Part shown: one piece after another, positions 34,405 through 45,258 of the stretch
Layout: every line of letters starts with the position of its first letter
Numbering within the stretch: the first letter of the stretch is position 1
DNA from: Rhabdophis nuchalis
Taxonomy: Eukaryota; Chordata; Lepidosauria; Squamata; Natricidae
Length of the DNA: 64,000 nt
Assembly (NCBI GenBank): GCA_039707465.1
Contig: CM077658.1
Location: 10,033,574-10,097,573 of the forward strand
Reading direction: 5' to 3'
Notes under the pieces: model-generated
The model's input: the letters and a program-made list of their open reading frames with translations, nothing else
What the model was told of the DNA's origin: nothing
The model's database searches: none
Position numbers and translations under genes: made by a program

Positions 34405-34892
34405 AATCATAGAACATTTTTTATTATACACCAAATGCATCTTCTTGCATTTACATGCAACTGCCTCAAAATGTGGCATACTATGGTTATTCCCTGTAAT
34501 ATAAAGAAAGAAGCTTCCTTAATGCTGGAAAGAGCACTAAGCTAGTATCACGGAAGTTTACAGAAGAGGAAATTATTTGGCTAAAACTGTAGGAGGAAAT
34601 TCAATATAATTTCCATTGTCTGCCCTTCATGAGATCTCAGATGAGGTTCTCCTGAAGACTAACCTCCAAATTGCCAACAGTCTGGAGAAATATGAAGAGT
34701 GGTCCAATAATTTTTCTTCATGTGGAGAAAAGCAGAAGCTGTCACCTTTTCTCCTTACAAGAAGGAAAACACCTTTTCTCTGGCTGGCCCAGAGAATATT
34801 CTCCATATGTATCTAATGCATTGGAGATGTCATTGGGAATGTGTTTCTAGTATTTCCTTACAGGTTTTGATAACATTTGGTCCTTAAGTTCA
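34405..34892. other. Spacer, no recognised content
   Basis: Nothing supported. Confidence 0.35.
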
Positions 34893-34895
34893 ATC

Positions 34896-34987
<92 letters not shown>
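34893..34987 (+). repeat. (GA)n microsatellite
   Basis: About 40 GA units. Confidence 0.97.
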
Positions 34988-34990
<3 letters not shown>

Positions 34991-35400
34991 TCAGTTCCTT
35001 GGATTAGATTCAACCTTTTTCCTGGAGCAATGAAGAACCTGCTGAAATTCTTAATGATTATGTTCATGAAGCAAATTATTGTTATTTACTCTTCTTCATC
35101 CCGGCCTCCCAAGGGCAAAGGGGAACACGGCCTTGGAAAATGTAAAACCAACCAATTCAAACGTAATGGGTGCATTACAATGTCGAATTAACCATGGTTT
35201 TATTTGCTTCTTTATTGCAGATAACACGATGCCAGTTTTGCAGATGGCTTACGACGAATTCCTGGCATGAAGAGTAAAGCTAACAAAGCACAAAACAATG
35301 GGGAAAATAATAATAATAATAAAAACCTACAGACAAATGAACTTGGGATAGAACAAGGAGAAGAAGAAAAAAAGGGAATTTCCATGGCGTCGAAGAATTC
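34988..35400. other. Non-repetitive DNA past the WWOX 3' end
   Basis: Probably the flank just beyond the WWOX poly(A) site. No gene or transposon seen. Confidence 0.3.
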
Positions 35401-36854
35401 TTTATTTTTCCTCAAGTTTTCTTTTCTTAAAAAATAAACAAAAATAAACAAAAGGACCTAAGACATTCACAGGAACCATTTCTCTTCAGGTGACAGTACT
35501 CAAGCATGTTCTTTTATTACATTTAAATTGGAAAAAAAGAAAAAGAAAAACTGAATGAACATGGTGCTGAGTGAACTGGGCCAATGGTGATGATATTTGC
35601 TGTACACCCAACTTTCCTTAAAATTCTCAACTTTTAATCCCTCTGGTTACTTAACACCCTATGTGTTTGTAAAGAAACGAGTTCACCCTGCAGTATTTAG
35701 AGAATGGTTTGCAAATGTATCTTTTAATATCATATTTTATGGATATTGTACTATATATATTTAACTAGAATGGGCGTAACCTGGACTTTTGAGAACCGTC
35801 TCCTTTTAGGCAAAGTGGTTTTCGTTTGCTATCAAGAAGACTTTTCGATTATTTAATACTTGGGATTGTTTTACTGAACATTTGAAGTGCAGGAAGCAAA
35901 ACCAGCCACGCACTCTCCTCCTTAGAGAGGAGAATCCAAATAACAAACTGAAATTCCTAGGGGCTTCTTTTAAGTCTTATGTGTGTTTCATTTTTCCAAG
36001 AAATCAAACTTCTCCAAGGGCCAATTCAACCCATTGCTGAAAAGTACTTTTTTTTTTTTTAGTCCTGCTACCAAACATCCATTATAGCAGGGAGCAGGGA
36101 TATTGCCTGGTGTGTGTACCTGTTTTAAAACATGCAGTCAGGCACTTCACACTTTGTTTTCCTAGCTGTGCATTGAACAAAAAGAAAGCACAGGGGAGTG
36201 GCATTATGCTTACAAAATTGTAATGTGCAATTCAGCTTCCGTTTCTCCCCACCCCCCAAAAAAATGCTTATTCTCCCACTTTTTCTAGGGCCTCCATTGG
36301 ATATTTCCTTCTCTATCTTTTTTAAAAAAAATCAGTTCAGACTGTAATCATGGGAAACAAAACAAAGCGAAGAGAATGAAGCCTATTTTTTATCTTTTAA
36401 TAACAACAACAACAAAATAGTGCAGACACTAATCATAGGAAGCAAAGCTGAGAGAATAAAGCCCAGCAAAATTACGCTCTCCATTAGCCCCCTGTGCCCA
36501 TTCGTATTTCCCTCCCGTCTGTTTTTCTGCTGGTCAGGATTGCTACCATTTCATTTAACGCTTACTAATCTGCAGCTCTAACCTTCTAGATCAGGAGCCT
36601 CCAACCTTTGCAACTTTAAGTCTGAAGGACTTCAGCTCCCAGAATTCTCCTTCTCTGAAGGAGCTGAAGTCCTTCAGACTTAAAGTTGCAAAGGTTGGAG
36701 ACCACCTGTTCTAGATGATAGGATTGGAAGCCTTCCAATCTTGGCACGTTTCTTTCGGTCCACCTCCCCAACCTCACCCAGCCCCCACCTCAGCTCCATC
36801 TGAGAGTATCTCTCTCTCTCTCTTTACTCTGCATGTGCTTTGCCTTTCATTCCC
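35401..36854 (-). other. WWOX: WWOX 3' UTR (approximate extent)
   Basis: This runs downstream of the WWOX stop codon on the minus strand. It is nearly free of repeats except for the foldback at 36592-36708. Candidate poly(A) signals on the minus strand are ATTAAA at 36396-36401, AATAAA at 35513-35518 and AATAAA at 35401-35406, giving UTRs of roughly 0.5, 1.3 or 1.5 kb. Which is used cannot be told from sequence. Confidence 0.5.
36592..36708. mobile_element. hAT foldback MITE in WWOX 3' UTR, 117 bp
   Basis: Exact 8-bp TSD ttctagat (36584-36591 and 36709-36716). The inner arms of 41 bp (36599-36639 and 36660-36700) are perfectly complementary. It belongs to the same foldback family as 38373-38488 (shared CTCCAACCTTTGCAACTTTAAG-like arm). 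It starts 147 bp after the stop codon in transcript direction. Confidence 0.93.
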
Positions 36855-37043
36855 TTACTTGCCCTGCCTGCCAACTCTTTCCTGGATCAGCTTCTCGCTG
36901 AGGTCCCACAAGGCAGCCGCATCCGTTCCGTTCTGCGCCTGTTGCGACGGCACGCAGCGACAGCAGTTGTTGAAATACATGCCTCCCAGGCCTTCCAGTT
37001 CGGCCGCGACAGCGCAGTAGACGGTGGTGGCCGCTCCTTGTTG
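36855..37043 (-). CDS. WWOX: WWOX terminal exon (last 62 codons)
   Basis: WWOX is a short-chain dehydrogenase/reductase with two N-terminal WW domains that bind PPxY partners. It acts mainly in the cytoplasm, Golgi and mitochondria and behaves as a tumour suppressor. On the minus strand the exon begins [10 protein letters not shown], followed by [16 protein letters not shown] and ending [14 protein letters not shown] before a TAA stop at 36855-36857. This is the C-terminal end of the SDR domain, as I remember it from mammalian WWOX (about 414 residues). The WW domains, cofactor-binding site and catalytic Tyr lie in upstream exons outside the window. The acceptor TTTTAATTACAG precedes the first CAA codon, in phase 0. 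No frameshift or internal stop is present, so the exon looks functional. Plus-strand frames over the same bases are shadows. Confidence 0.95.
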   Translation of the reverse strand, partial: QQGAATTVYCAVAAELEGLGGMYFNNCCRCVPSQQAQNGTDAAALWDLSEKLIQERVGRQGK

Positions 37044-37075
37044 CTGTAATTAAAACAAAACAACAAAAGAGGCGT
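37044..37075 (-). other. WWOX: Splice acceptor of WWOX last exon
   Basis: On the minus strand a T-rich tract (CTTTTGTTGTTTTGTTTTAA) leads to TTACAG immediately before the first codon. This sets the exon start. Confidence 0.85.
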
Positions 37076-38364
37076 GAGGGGACATGTGGTGAACACCAAG
37101 GTTAGAACCAGGCAGGCTGGGCAAAGCCTGTGCTCTCATCAAAGGCAGATTAGCAACTTGGCCGGGATTCAGAGTGAGTCCAGAAGGGCCCTGCCCTGTG
37201 CCATCCATCTTACAATTAGTGGTGTCTCGTTAAGTGTGAGTGGATCCATCTTTTCTTAGATGAGTAAGGATGCTCCTTTAAGTAGCAGCTCAATAAACGT
37301 AGCTGGATAATCACATGAATTCTAGCCTTTCCCCCCCTAATCAATCTCACAGAAGTGTTGTTCCAGGAAGAACGTGATTTAGAAGGGAAGGGTAGGCGGC
37401 TGAATCCAGCCTAGGGACACTAAAGTTGATCGCTTGTTCCTATGAGCGACACACAGGTTGTCATGCGAGGTTAAAAGTGAATGTAATCTGAACAGCTTTG
37501 AAGAGGTGTAGAAATGATTTTGAGGGCGCTCTTTTCCCCTCTCTGGTTAGGGGTTGTTTTCATTCAACTTGCGAACCAAAGCTTGAAGAGGAGAGCTTGC
37601 AAGTGGTTTTTAACTTGCCAAGTTATACTCTGACAAAAAAAAGGGATAGAGAAAGCAACAAATAAGAATCTATCTGGCTGTCCTTTGCGGCGATGCACAA
37701 TAGGAATAGATCACCAGGTACAGATTGTGAAGCGCATAGACACTGAAGTGAAAAGGACATAATTCCAGAAGATGCACAGCCTATGTTTGTTGCAGAGTCA
37801 CCAGCAAAGGTCTGTTGTGCTTCACCCCACCCCCACCTCCATGAATAAGCAGTGCTGAAATGAAAGATCTCACTAAGATCTATGAACATGCTTCTTGCAA
37901 GATCTCCCAACAGTTTTTGGTGGGGGAGAAGAGAGAGGGGTGTGTGTGTGAGGGACTACATCAGCAATTTCATGACAGCAACTGGGGCTAGGAGAAGATA
38001 CCAATGTCCCTCCTAGGAAAGAAGGAAACAGGCCACCTTGCTTCTAAATGGGTTGGAGTTCTTGGACTTGGCCAAAGTAACCATTTGGATTGGATGAAGG
38101 GATCTATCCTAAGTGTCAAATGTTGCCCCAAATATTTTTACATTCAAAAGAATGTTCAAGTCAGTTGTTAAATGTGATAGGATAATTCATTTGGAGAATG
38201 AATTTGAAGTTAGATCAAATCCCAAATATCCTTTGGGGATTTCAGACCCTGTTTGGCTAAGTGGGTAACTGATTGCTCTCTGATTTTTTTAAAAATTCCA
38301 AATAAAGTTAGAGATGTCCTCCATGTCAGCGGCATAGAATGCAATTGGAAATGTTGCCAAAATT
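37076..38364. other. Non-repetitive intronic DNA
   Basis: No repeats of note. A short GT run lies at about 37938-37950. No exon was recognised. Confidence 0.4.
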
Positions 38365-38372
38365 GTCTATGT

Positions 38373-38488
38373 GTGGGATCTCCAACCTTGGCAACTTTAA
38401 GCCTGGAGGATTTCAACTCCCAGCTGGCTGGGGAATTCTGGGAGTTGAAGTCCTCCAGGCTTAAAGTTGCCAAGGTTGGAGACATCTG
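38373..38488. mobile_element. hAT foldback MITE, 116 bp
   Basis: Exact 8-bp TSD gtctatgt (38365-38372 and 38489-38496). Arms contain CTCCAACCTTGGCAACTTTAAG and its complement, and the centre holds CAGCTGGCTGGGG. The left terminus has drifted (GTGGGATC against CAGATGTC from the right). Confidence 0.93.
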
Positions 38489-38496
38489 GTCTATGT

Positions 38497-38857
38497 GTAT
38501 GCACACACACACACACACACATATACAGAATATATATGAATTGCCAATGAAGTCTTAATTGATGGAAAATGATCTCTCCTAATGAATGCCCATTCATTGG
38601 AGAATGATGTGATGGCACTCACCTAAAGATCGAACTTGTTAGCAAGGAGCTAAAATGAACTTTTGGGCTTTAAGATATGGACTTAAAACTAGGAGATCTC
38701 TCTTACAACACAGTGGGAAAATGTTAAATTAGAGTGGAGTTGCATTTGTCGGAATTTGGGGGAAAGATTTGCTTTGTGATCTATTTAAAAATGTTTCAAA
38801 TCTAGAATCTGGTAGCTTATTATTTATTATTATCAGTGGAAGAAGCTTTTTTCCCTC
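38497..38857. other. Spacer with (CA)n at 38500-38524
   Basis: Otherwise non-repetitive. Confidence 0.45.
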
Positions 38858-39250
38858 CTAATAATAATAATAATAATAATTTAATTTTATATCCCGCTCT
38901 CTCTCCCCAAAGGGACTCGAGGCGGGGCACAGGCAAATTAAAACACAAATAAGACCACAACAAAATACAAGGTTAAAAATAAATTAAATTGATCCTGCGC
39001 TAAAAACCCATAAACTAAATTAAAACAGCCCCTAAAACCCCTTACTTTAAAAGAGACTACCCAAGGCCGGCCAGGCGAAAAAGATGTGTCTTTAATTTTA
39101 AACGGAAGGAGCGGAGGTCCGTAGTTGTCCTAATATCGGGGGGAAGATCGTTCCAGAGGGCTGGGCCCGCCACAGAGAAGGCCCTTCCCCTGGGCGTCGC
39201 CCCCTGACAGAGTCTAGTGGACGGCACCCGGAGAAGTCCCTCCTTGTTCC
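38858..39250 (-). mobile_element. L2-type LINE 3' end
   Basis: From the left: (AAT)n tail, L2 3' UTR (TATATCCCGCTCTCTCTCCCC) and the end of the coding part (GGCCGGCCAGGCG, then GGGCTGGGCCCGCCACAGAG). 5' truncated. Confidence 0.85.
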
Positions 39251-40990
39251 CTTATCTGGAAATACGTTTTTTTAAAGAGGAGAAACAAAAGAGTTTGGTT
39301 AAACTATCTACTACTATTTTTGTGTGAAAATATGACATAAATTACTCATAGCTCAATAGAGAAACTTTCTTTTTTAGTTAGTTTTCAGCAAGTTTGAATA
39401 ATCTTACACCATAAATATCTTACATTATACAAAGAATAGTTGTCATTTCTAATGTGATTTCTATTATTTCTTTCCCTAAGGATAGAAGAAAGGTAATACT
39501 AACTATGCAAAATATTAATTTTCCCCCTTCTGCCAAACTACATATCCAAATTTCTGAAAAATCTGTGCCAATTATAGGAGCAAGGTTACCTATCTGTTAT
39601 TTATGCTAGTGTGAATATAGTTAATATATATGGGGATGGGGAAGTAGGGATACAAAATAAAAACAAATATTATTTATAATATTATTATTTATAACAATGC
39701 CAACAGAAGGAGAAGGAAAGCCAGTTGTGAATTAATTGTATGCTTTAAACACCCTTCCTCATTACATACATCACTTATTGCTCAGGCTATGACCCAACTA
39801 AATTGAATGTTTGTCAAATAATCACAGGCATTTTAATTAGTGCTGTCACTGAATTAAAGGAATTTGAGTTGTGTAATTGGATGAGGTTTAGTCAATTGCC
39901 TGCCTTTGTGTAAATTTGCATAACCTAATTTGTGCATGTGTCTACTTACATAAGACCAACAGAACTGAAGGGAGTCCTATTTTGTAATTCATTTTTTTAT
40001 TTTATTTTTTGCTAGAGCTTTTTCCGAGAACATGATCTGTTCAGTCTTGCTTTCTTGGTGGAATGAGCTGATCCTACTTCCACCGAGGAGATTCCTGCGA
40101 GTGGGGTGCTAAAGCTTTCCATTTCTATATCAGGGTTCTAACTCTGTTGCATAAGTGGAGGCAGCTGGAAAATGGCAAGGCCCACTTTGAAGAGCAAGGG
40201 GGAATTCCTTTTCGCAAAGGAACCCAATTAAACAGTGGCATTTTGTTAAAAAAACCAACCTGCTTGGAAGTTTTACAGGCTTGATTTGAACGTTAGTTTT
40301 GATACGTTGAGTTTGCTGGTTACGTTCATGAATAGTGCAGCAATTCATGAGAAGTAGTAGAATACAGAAGATGTACATTTGTTTTGATCGTGCTGGTTTA
40401 CCTACAATCAAAGTTTGAAGGGCCATAGGTAACCCCTCTAGGTGATAAAAAGCCCATCCTCTACTCTCCTACTTGTTCTCTCAAGAAAACCTAATCTAGT
40501 AGATATTACTGTTAATGTTCTGTTAATAAAGATAGAATTCTTGGACACATACAAGGACTTGTGCCTTTGGTGCACAAGTTCTCAGCATTAATGTTAATAA
40601 TGCTACTTTAGGAAAATGGCAAGATATTTAAAATTGTGATTTGTAGGCCAGATGCCAGCTTGGTCACTTAAGGAAGGGCCCTGGTTAAAACAATAAGACC
40701 CAGCAGGATAAGGGGCAGCTCCAGAAAGAGCCATATTCCCTGCTCCATGTCCGAGTATCTTGCAAGATGGATAAGATAATTGGTTGGTTAAAATGCATAA
40801 ATTGAGAAGAGACAGAGAAGGATGGGCTGTCTTCTTCTTTACCATCTTTCTATGGTAAAGGGACCAATGAATGGCCATTCTCCATCTTGCTGATACAAGA
40901 TAGGTTCATTGTTGGCACAACGCCTGTATACCAGGAACTTTGCAGCACATCTGTACTCCCTTTTTAAACCGCTTAATTAAACACTTCTCA
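39251..40990. other. Intronic DNA with a repeat-free island (candidate conserved non-coding)
   Basis: 39650-39960 carries homeodomain-type words (GTGAATTAATTG, CATTTTAATTAGTGC, TTTGCATAACCTAATTTG) and no repeat, and is the best candidate regulatory element in the intron. 40600-40780 has short matches to other snake repeats and is unassigned. No exon seen. Confidence 0.35.
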
Positions 40991-41304
40991 GGTAAAGATT
41001 GTGTGACTTGTTACAAATGGTCCATGGGGATGGATTGTGATTTTTTTTTTTTTAAGTGAAAAATTCTGTAAGTGTTTCGGCAAACTAAATAGCTTTCGTA
41101 TCACTTCTTTTCAAACAATCAAAAGGTTGCCTATTCCATATGGCACAGGCATTTAGGAAGAGGCCCCCTTGTATTAACCTCTGACAAAAGCTGGTGTGTG
41201 TGTGGGCTCCTACTGGCGTTGGTCCTGGTTTGCTTCGCGTGCAATTCCCTGTAAATTGTTCTGCCCATGTGCGAAGAACATGAAAAACTACTAAAAAACA
41301 TACC
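40991..41304. other. Spacer, no recognised content
   Basis: Nothing supported. Confidence 0.35.
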
Positions 41305-41430
41305 GGCAACGCCAGTGGAGACCTGGGAACCAGTTCGGGGGCGTGGCCATCCTGAGTTGCTGCTGGCTCTGTGACCCAGGCCAGATTATCACTACCAGTT
41401 CACCCAAAACGGTAGAAAACCACCTCTGGT
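41305..41430. mobile_element. AACCGGT-family hAT fragment
   Basis: It ends AACGGTAGAAAACCACCTCTG with GGGGGCGTGGCC inside. The left end is lost and no TSD is visible. Confidence 0.6.
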
Positions 41431-41692
41431 ATGTATGGAAAGCCAAAAGCATAAGATAAAAACGTTTTCGAAGTCCTGCTGAATATTTCACCATCTTGAA
41501 ATAGCCTTTCCAATCCAGTCAAAGCTTTAAGAGCTGTCAGACTAGAGCACTCAACTGCAGTCTTAATTGGGAAGGAGATGATATTCAAGGATGAATGTGA
41601 ATTAAGTTTCAGAACTGTTGCTCTTTTGTTGCTTTCTAGATTGCAGAGGATTAGGTGAGGGAGGATTGTTCAGTCCAAAAGATATACAGGTA
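41431..41692. other. Spacer
   Basis: No recognised content. Confidence 0.3.
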
Positions 41693-41952
41693 ATCCTTAT
41701 GACTTACAACAGTCATCGTGACCCAATGGACAATGTTCCTCCAGGCCTTCCTGTCCTCTACCATCCCCTGGAGTCCACTTAAGCTCACACCAACTGCTTT
41801 GGTGTCTCCATCCAGCCACCTCCTTCTCTGCCGTCCCTTTCTTCTTCTGCCCTCCATCTTTCCCAGCATGAGACTCTTCTCCAGTGACTCCCTCCTTCTC
41901 ATTAGGCGGCCAAAGTATTTGAGTTTCATCTTTAGGATCTGGCCTTTTAAAC
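41693..41952 (-). mobile_element. Bov-B LINE fragment (RT C-terminus)
   Basis: The minus strand reads LKYFGRLMRRRESLEKSLML, then GRRRKGRQRRRWLDG, the signature C-terminus of Bov-B (RTE clade). The 3' end is lost. Confidence 0.9.
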
Positions 41953-42811
41953 ACCAAAAACTAAAGAGTTTTTGAAAGGTATGGGAGCCTCATTCAGTGT
42001 AGAATATTAGTAGCTGGTTACTACTGCATAGGCATTTTGGGTGAGGTGGATAATTGCAATCAATTAAGCAATGAATACAAATTAATATTGAACTGTCTTA
42101 ATGCTACAGGGGAAGAGGGCATTTTCATAGGCATGTATGGTTTTTAAAATCTCATTATTATAAGTAATGCAGCCATTAGTATTCTAATGTAGTCTAGTGC
42201 TCCTGGTGGAAAGACATTATAGGCCTAAATGTTTAGTTTTTAGACCTCGCTGTTTTCAAAGTGTTTATGTTTGCTAAAATTAGCATCCTAAAATATACCA
42301 GCCCCATAAACACAAAGGAAAGGAAAGGAAGGAAACTTCAAATGACATTCAAAGTTCAAAATAAACTGCAATCAATATATTATGAAAAACCACTATGGCA
42401 GTTGCATTACTCCATGCCATCACCAATACGAGTCTCTTTCCTGCGTTAAAATAAAATATAATTTGCTGGCGCTTTATCGAAGGACCATTAATGTTTCGGG
42501 GATTAGTTGTGCTTCGGGAGCTCAGTTGGTGTGCCTGTCTTATAGAAATGTTTACAGTTACAGATGTGTTAAAAGGTTGGTTTTTATTTCTAAAAGTTTC
42601 GCAAGCAGAGAGTCATTTGATTTCATGTTAGTCTCCTACGTCTCATTAAAATGCGTTAGGGAGCTGCTGACCGAAAGATGTACTGTAGCTTGATCTGGAA
42701 TTTTGTTATATTCGGTAAGCAGAGGTGGTACACACTGTACTTAGGACTGATGTTTAAAAAACGGAGGCGGTGAATTCCATATACCGCATGCACTTCCTTT
42801 AATTTTGAAGT
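41953..42811. other. Repeat-poor intronic DNA
   Basis: 42400-42720 has no repeat and looks like a possible conserved non-coding block. The open frame there has no recognised domain. Confidence 0.3.
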
Positions 42812-42819
42812 GTTGGGTT

Positions 42820-43148
42820 TAGGGATGGGATCCTGCTGGTTTAACAACTGGTTTGCTTTGCTCGCGCCTCACATGTACTGCGTGTGAATGCACAGTTTAT
42901 AGAGAAATCCCCTTCCGCATTACTGCTGGGGAGGAAAACAGCTGAGGCTCAGCAATCTTATTTATTTTATCAAATTTATACCCCGCCCTTCTCCTTGTTA
43001 GGGTCTATTCCAATCTATTCTGCCGTGCCTATTAGCTGGGCTTCGGAAAAGGGGATATAGGTGAGTATGCACAGGGGTGAGTGGGTGGGCGGGGCCAGCT
43101 GAAAGTTGGTGCTACCGGTTCGCCCGAACCGGTAGAATTCCACCCCTG
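42820..43148. mobile_element. AACCGGT-family hAT with L2 tail fragment, 329 bp
   Basis: Exact 8-bp TSD gttgggtt (42812-42819 and 43149-43156). Ends are TAGGGATGGGATCC (first base drifted) and GAATTCCACCCCTG. About 42959-43010 inside is a minus-strand L2 3' end (AAATTTATACCCCGCCCTTC). Confidence 0.88.
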
Positions 43149-43156
43149 GTTGGGTT

Positions 43157-43884
43157 AGACAGCAGTTTCTGTTTTCCTTCCCTTGGCTCCCATAACACGG
43201 AGAGTTAAATATCCCACAGGAGAAAGTTAATTTCTTAATTAATTTTGAACAGGAGCCAAGAGCCATCAAAGATTTTAGGATGGCAATCTAGTGTGTGTTG
43301 TAGTTAATTTGGATGGATGCATAGGAAAGTAAACTACGACGACAACCAAAAACAGAAGTTCAACAACTATTGGATAACCCTCATCTCTCACCAGATGGAG
43401 GATAGTGACTTATGATGCCAGTCCAGGTCTTATTCTGATTATTATAGGATCACATTGTCAGAGAACATGAAACTGTATTAAGGTTATGCGTATGTGTGTG
43501 TGTGTGTGTGCAGGCACGAATACAGAACTGATTACAATAACTTAAATATTGTACATTTGTTTCATGGTGGGAAGAAAAATACATTTTTGTGTGTGCTGGC
43601 TGAATTTGTTGCTTACATATTAATCATTTATGGAGAACTCCAAATTTCCTGTTCTCCCTTCTTAAGAGTCTTATGTGGATGTGAGGTTCCTTCCAATAGA
43701 GAATGACCTCGATCACCGTTCATCTAGAGATGATTTCATAAAGACAAACATTCCTTGAAAATTAGGAGACGTAGTCAGCCATCTTGTATGTACAAGAATT
43801 GATGGATCTGAGCTTTCACAGGGAGGAGGGGAAAAACCTAGACCAAGAACTAGAAAGTGATGTCCTATGCAGCTCTTCTCTTTT
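43157..43884. other. Spacer with (GT)n at 43493-43511
   Basis: Otherwise non-repetitive. Confidence 0.4.
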
Positions 43885-44056
43885 TAATGACAGTCAGAAC
43901 AATTACTAAGTGGAATGACCCTCCTTCAGAAATTGTGGATGTTCCAACACTGGAGGGTTTTTAAGACAAGATTGGACATCCATTTGTCTGAAACGGTCTA
44001 GGGGGTTGGACTAGAAGATCTCCAAGGTCCTTTCCAACTGTGCTATTTTGAAGAGT
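43885..44056 (+). mobile_element. CR1 3' UTR fragment
   Basis: AGTGGAATGACCCTCC, GGAGGGTTTTTAAG and GGGGGTTGGACTAGAAGATC are CR1 3' end blocks in order. The coding part is absent. Confidence 0.8.
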
Positions 44057-44760
44057 GTGAATGTACACGCCCATCAGTAATATAAGATGCATCTAGCCCA
44101 CTCAAATCACCATAATGATAAATAATCTGAAAGGATCAGCCACGTTATGTCCATGTCCATATTTCCTTTTCTGGGAGGGCAGGAATGAACAAATGGAGAC
44201 TATACAGCTTTACAGTCTAGTTTTGGAGTCTAGCATACTTTTCAGCAGGAAGAACACCAAGTAGTTAATCCTACAATTGAACCTTTAACGTCTGTCTTCC
44301 ATGCGTTTAGGACCTGCCTCGGTGTGCTCTCAAGATTATGAACCAGTTTCCCCAAAAATAATTTTATGGTGTCTTCAACTTGGAATCACCAACTAGGCTG
44401 CATCATTACTGTGTATTAAAATCAGTATGGAGGTGGTTAAAATTAGCGTGGAGATTGCTCATTTATAAAATCCATTATAAAAAGTAGGTCAGAGAGGTAG
44501 ACTTCATTACTGCTTATGAGTAAGCATTGGTTTCTCACAAAGGCAGAGTGGTCTCTTCCCACTTCCCACCCTCCACTCACTCTCTCACACAAATACACAA
44601 ACACCCACCCACCCCTCTCTTAAACACACAGAGAGAAGATATGACCGAGAGCTTGTTGGTGCATTCTGCTGTTATTTCTCTTTGAAGTCTTTTGAAGATT
44701 TATCTATAATTAACTTTAATAATATTTAAATATATTATTTCTATACATCGTGTATATCTA
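44057..44760. other. Spacer, no recognised content
   Basis: Nothing supported. Confidence 0.35.
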
Positions 44761-45258
44761 TACAATACAATACAATAGCAGAGTTGGAAGGGACCTTGTA
44801 GGTCTTCTAGTCCAACCCCCTGCGTGGGCAGGAACCTTATACCATTTCAGACAAATGGCTATCTAACATCTTCTTAAAGACTTCCAGGGTTGGGGCATTC
44901 ACAACTTCTGGAGGCAAGCTGTTCCAGAGGTTAATTGTTCTAACTGTCAGGAAATTTCTCCTTAGTTCTAAGTTGCTTCTCTCCTTGATTAGTTTCCACC
45001 CATTGCTTCTTGTCCTGCCCCCAGGTGCCTTGGAGAATAGTTTGACTCCCTCTTCTTTGTGGCACCCCTGAGATATCGGAACAGTGCTATCATGTCTCCC
45101 CTGGTCCTTCTCTTCATCAAACTAGACATACCCAGCTCCTGCAGCCGTTCTTCATATGTTTTAGTCTCCAGTTCCCTAATCATCTTGGTTGCTCTTCTCT
45201 GCACTCTTTCCAGAGTCTCCACGTCTTTTCTACATCGTGGCGACCAAAACTGTATGCA
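44761..45258 (-). mobile_element. CR1 LINE 3' end with (ATACA)n tail
   Basis: The minus strand encodes ERVQRRATKMIRELE, YEERLQELGMSSLMKRR and GDMIALFRYLRG with an open frame of 77 codons, then the 3' UTR and (ATACA)n. It is closely similar to the copy at 519-985. Confidence 0.92.

Noticed and set aside
36715..37099. Open frames on both strands overlapping the WWOX exon in other frames
   Set aside because: Shadows of the GC-rich real exon.
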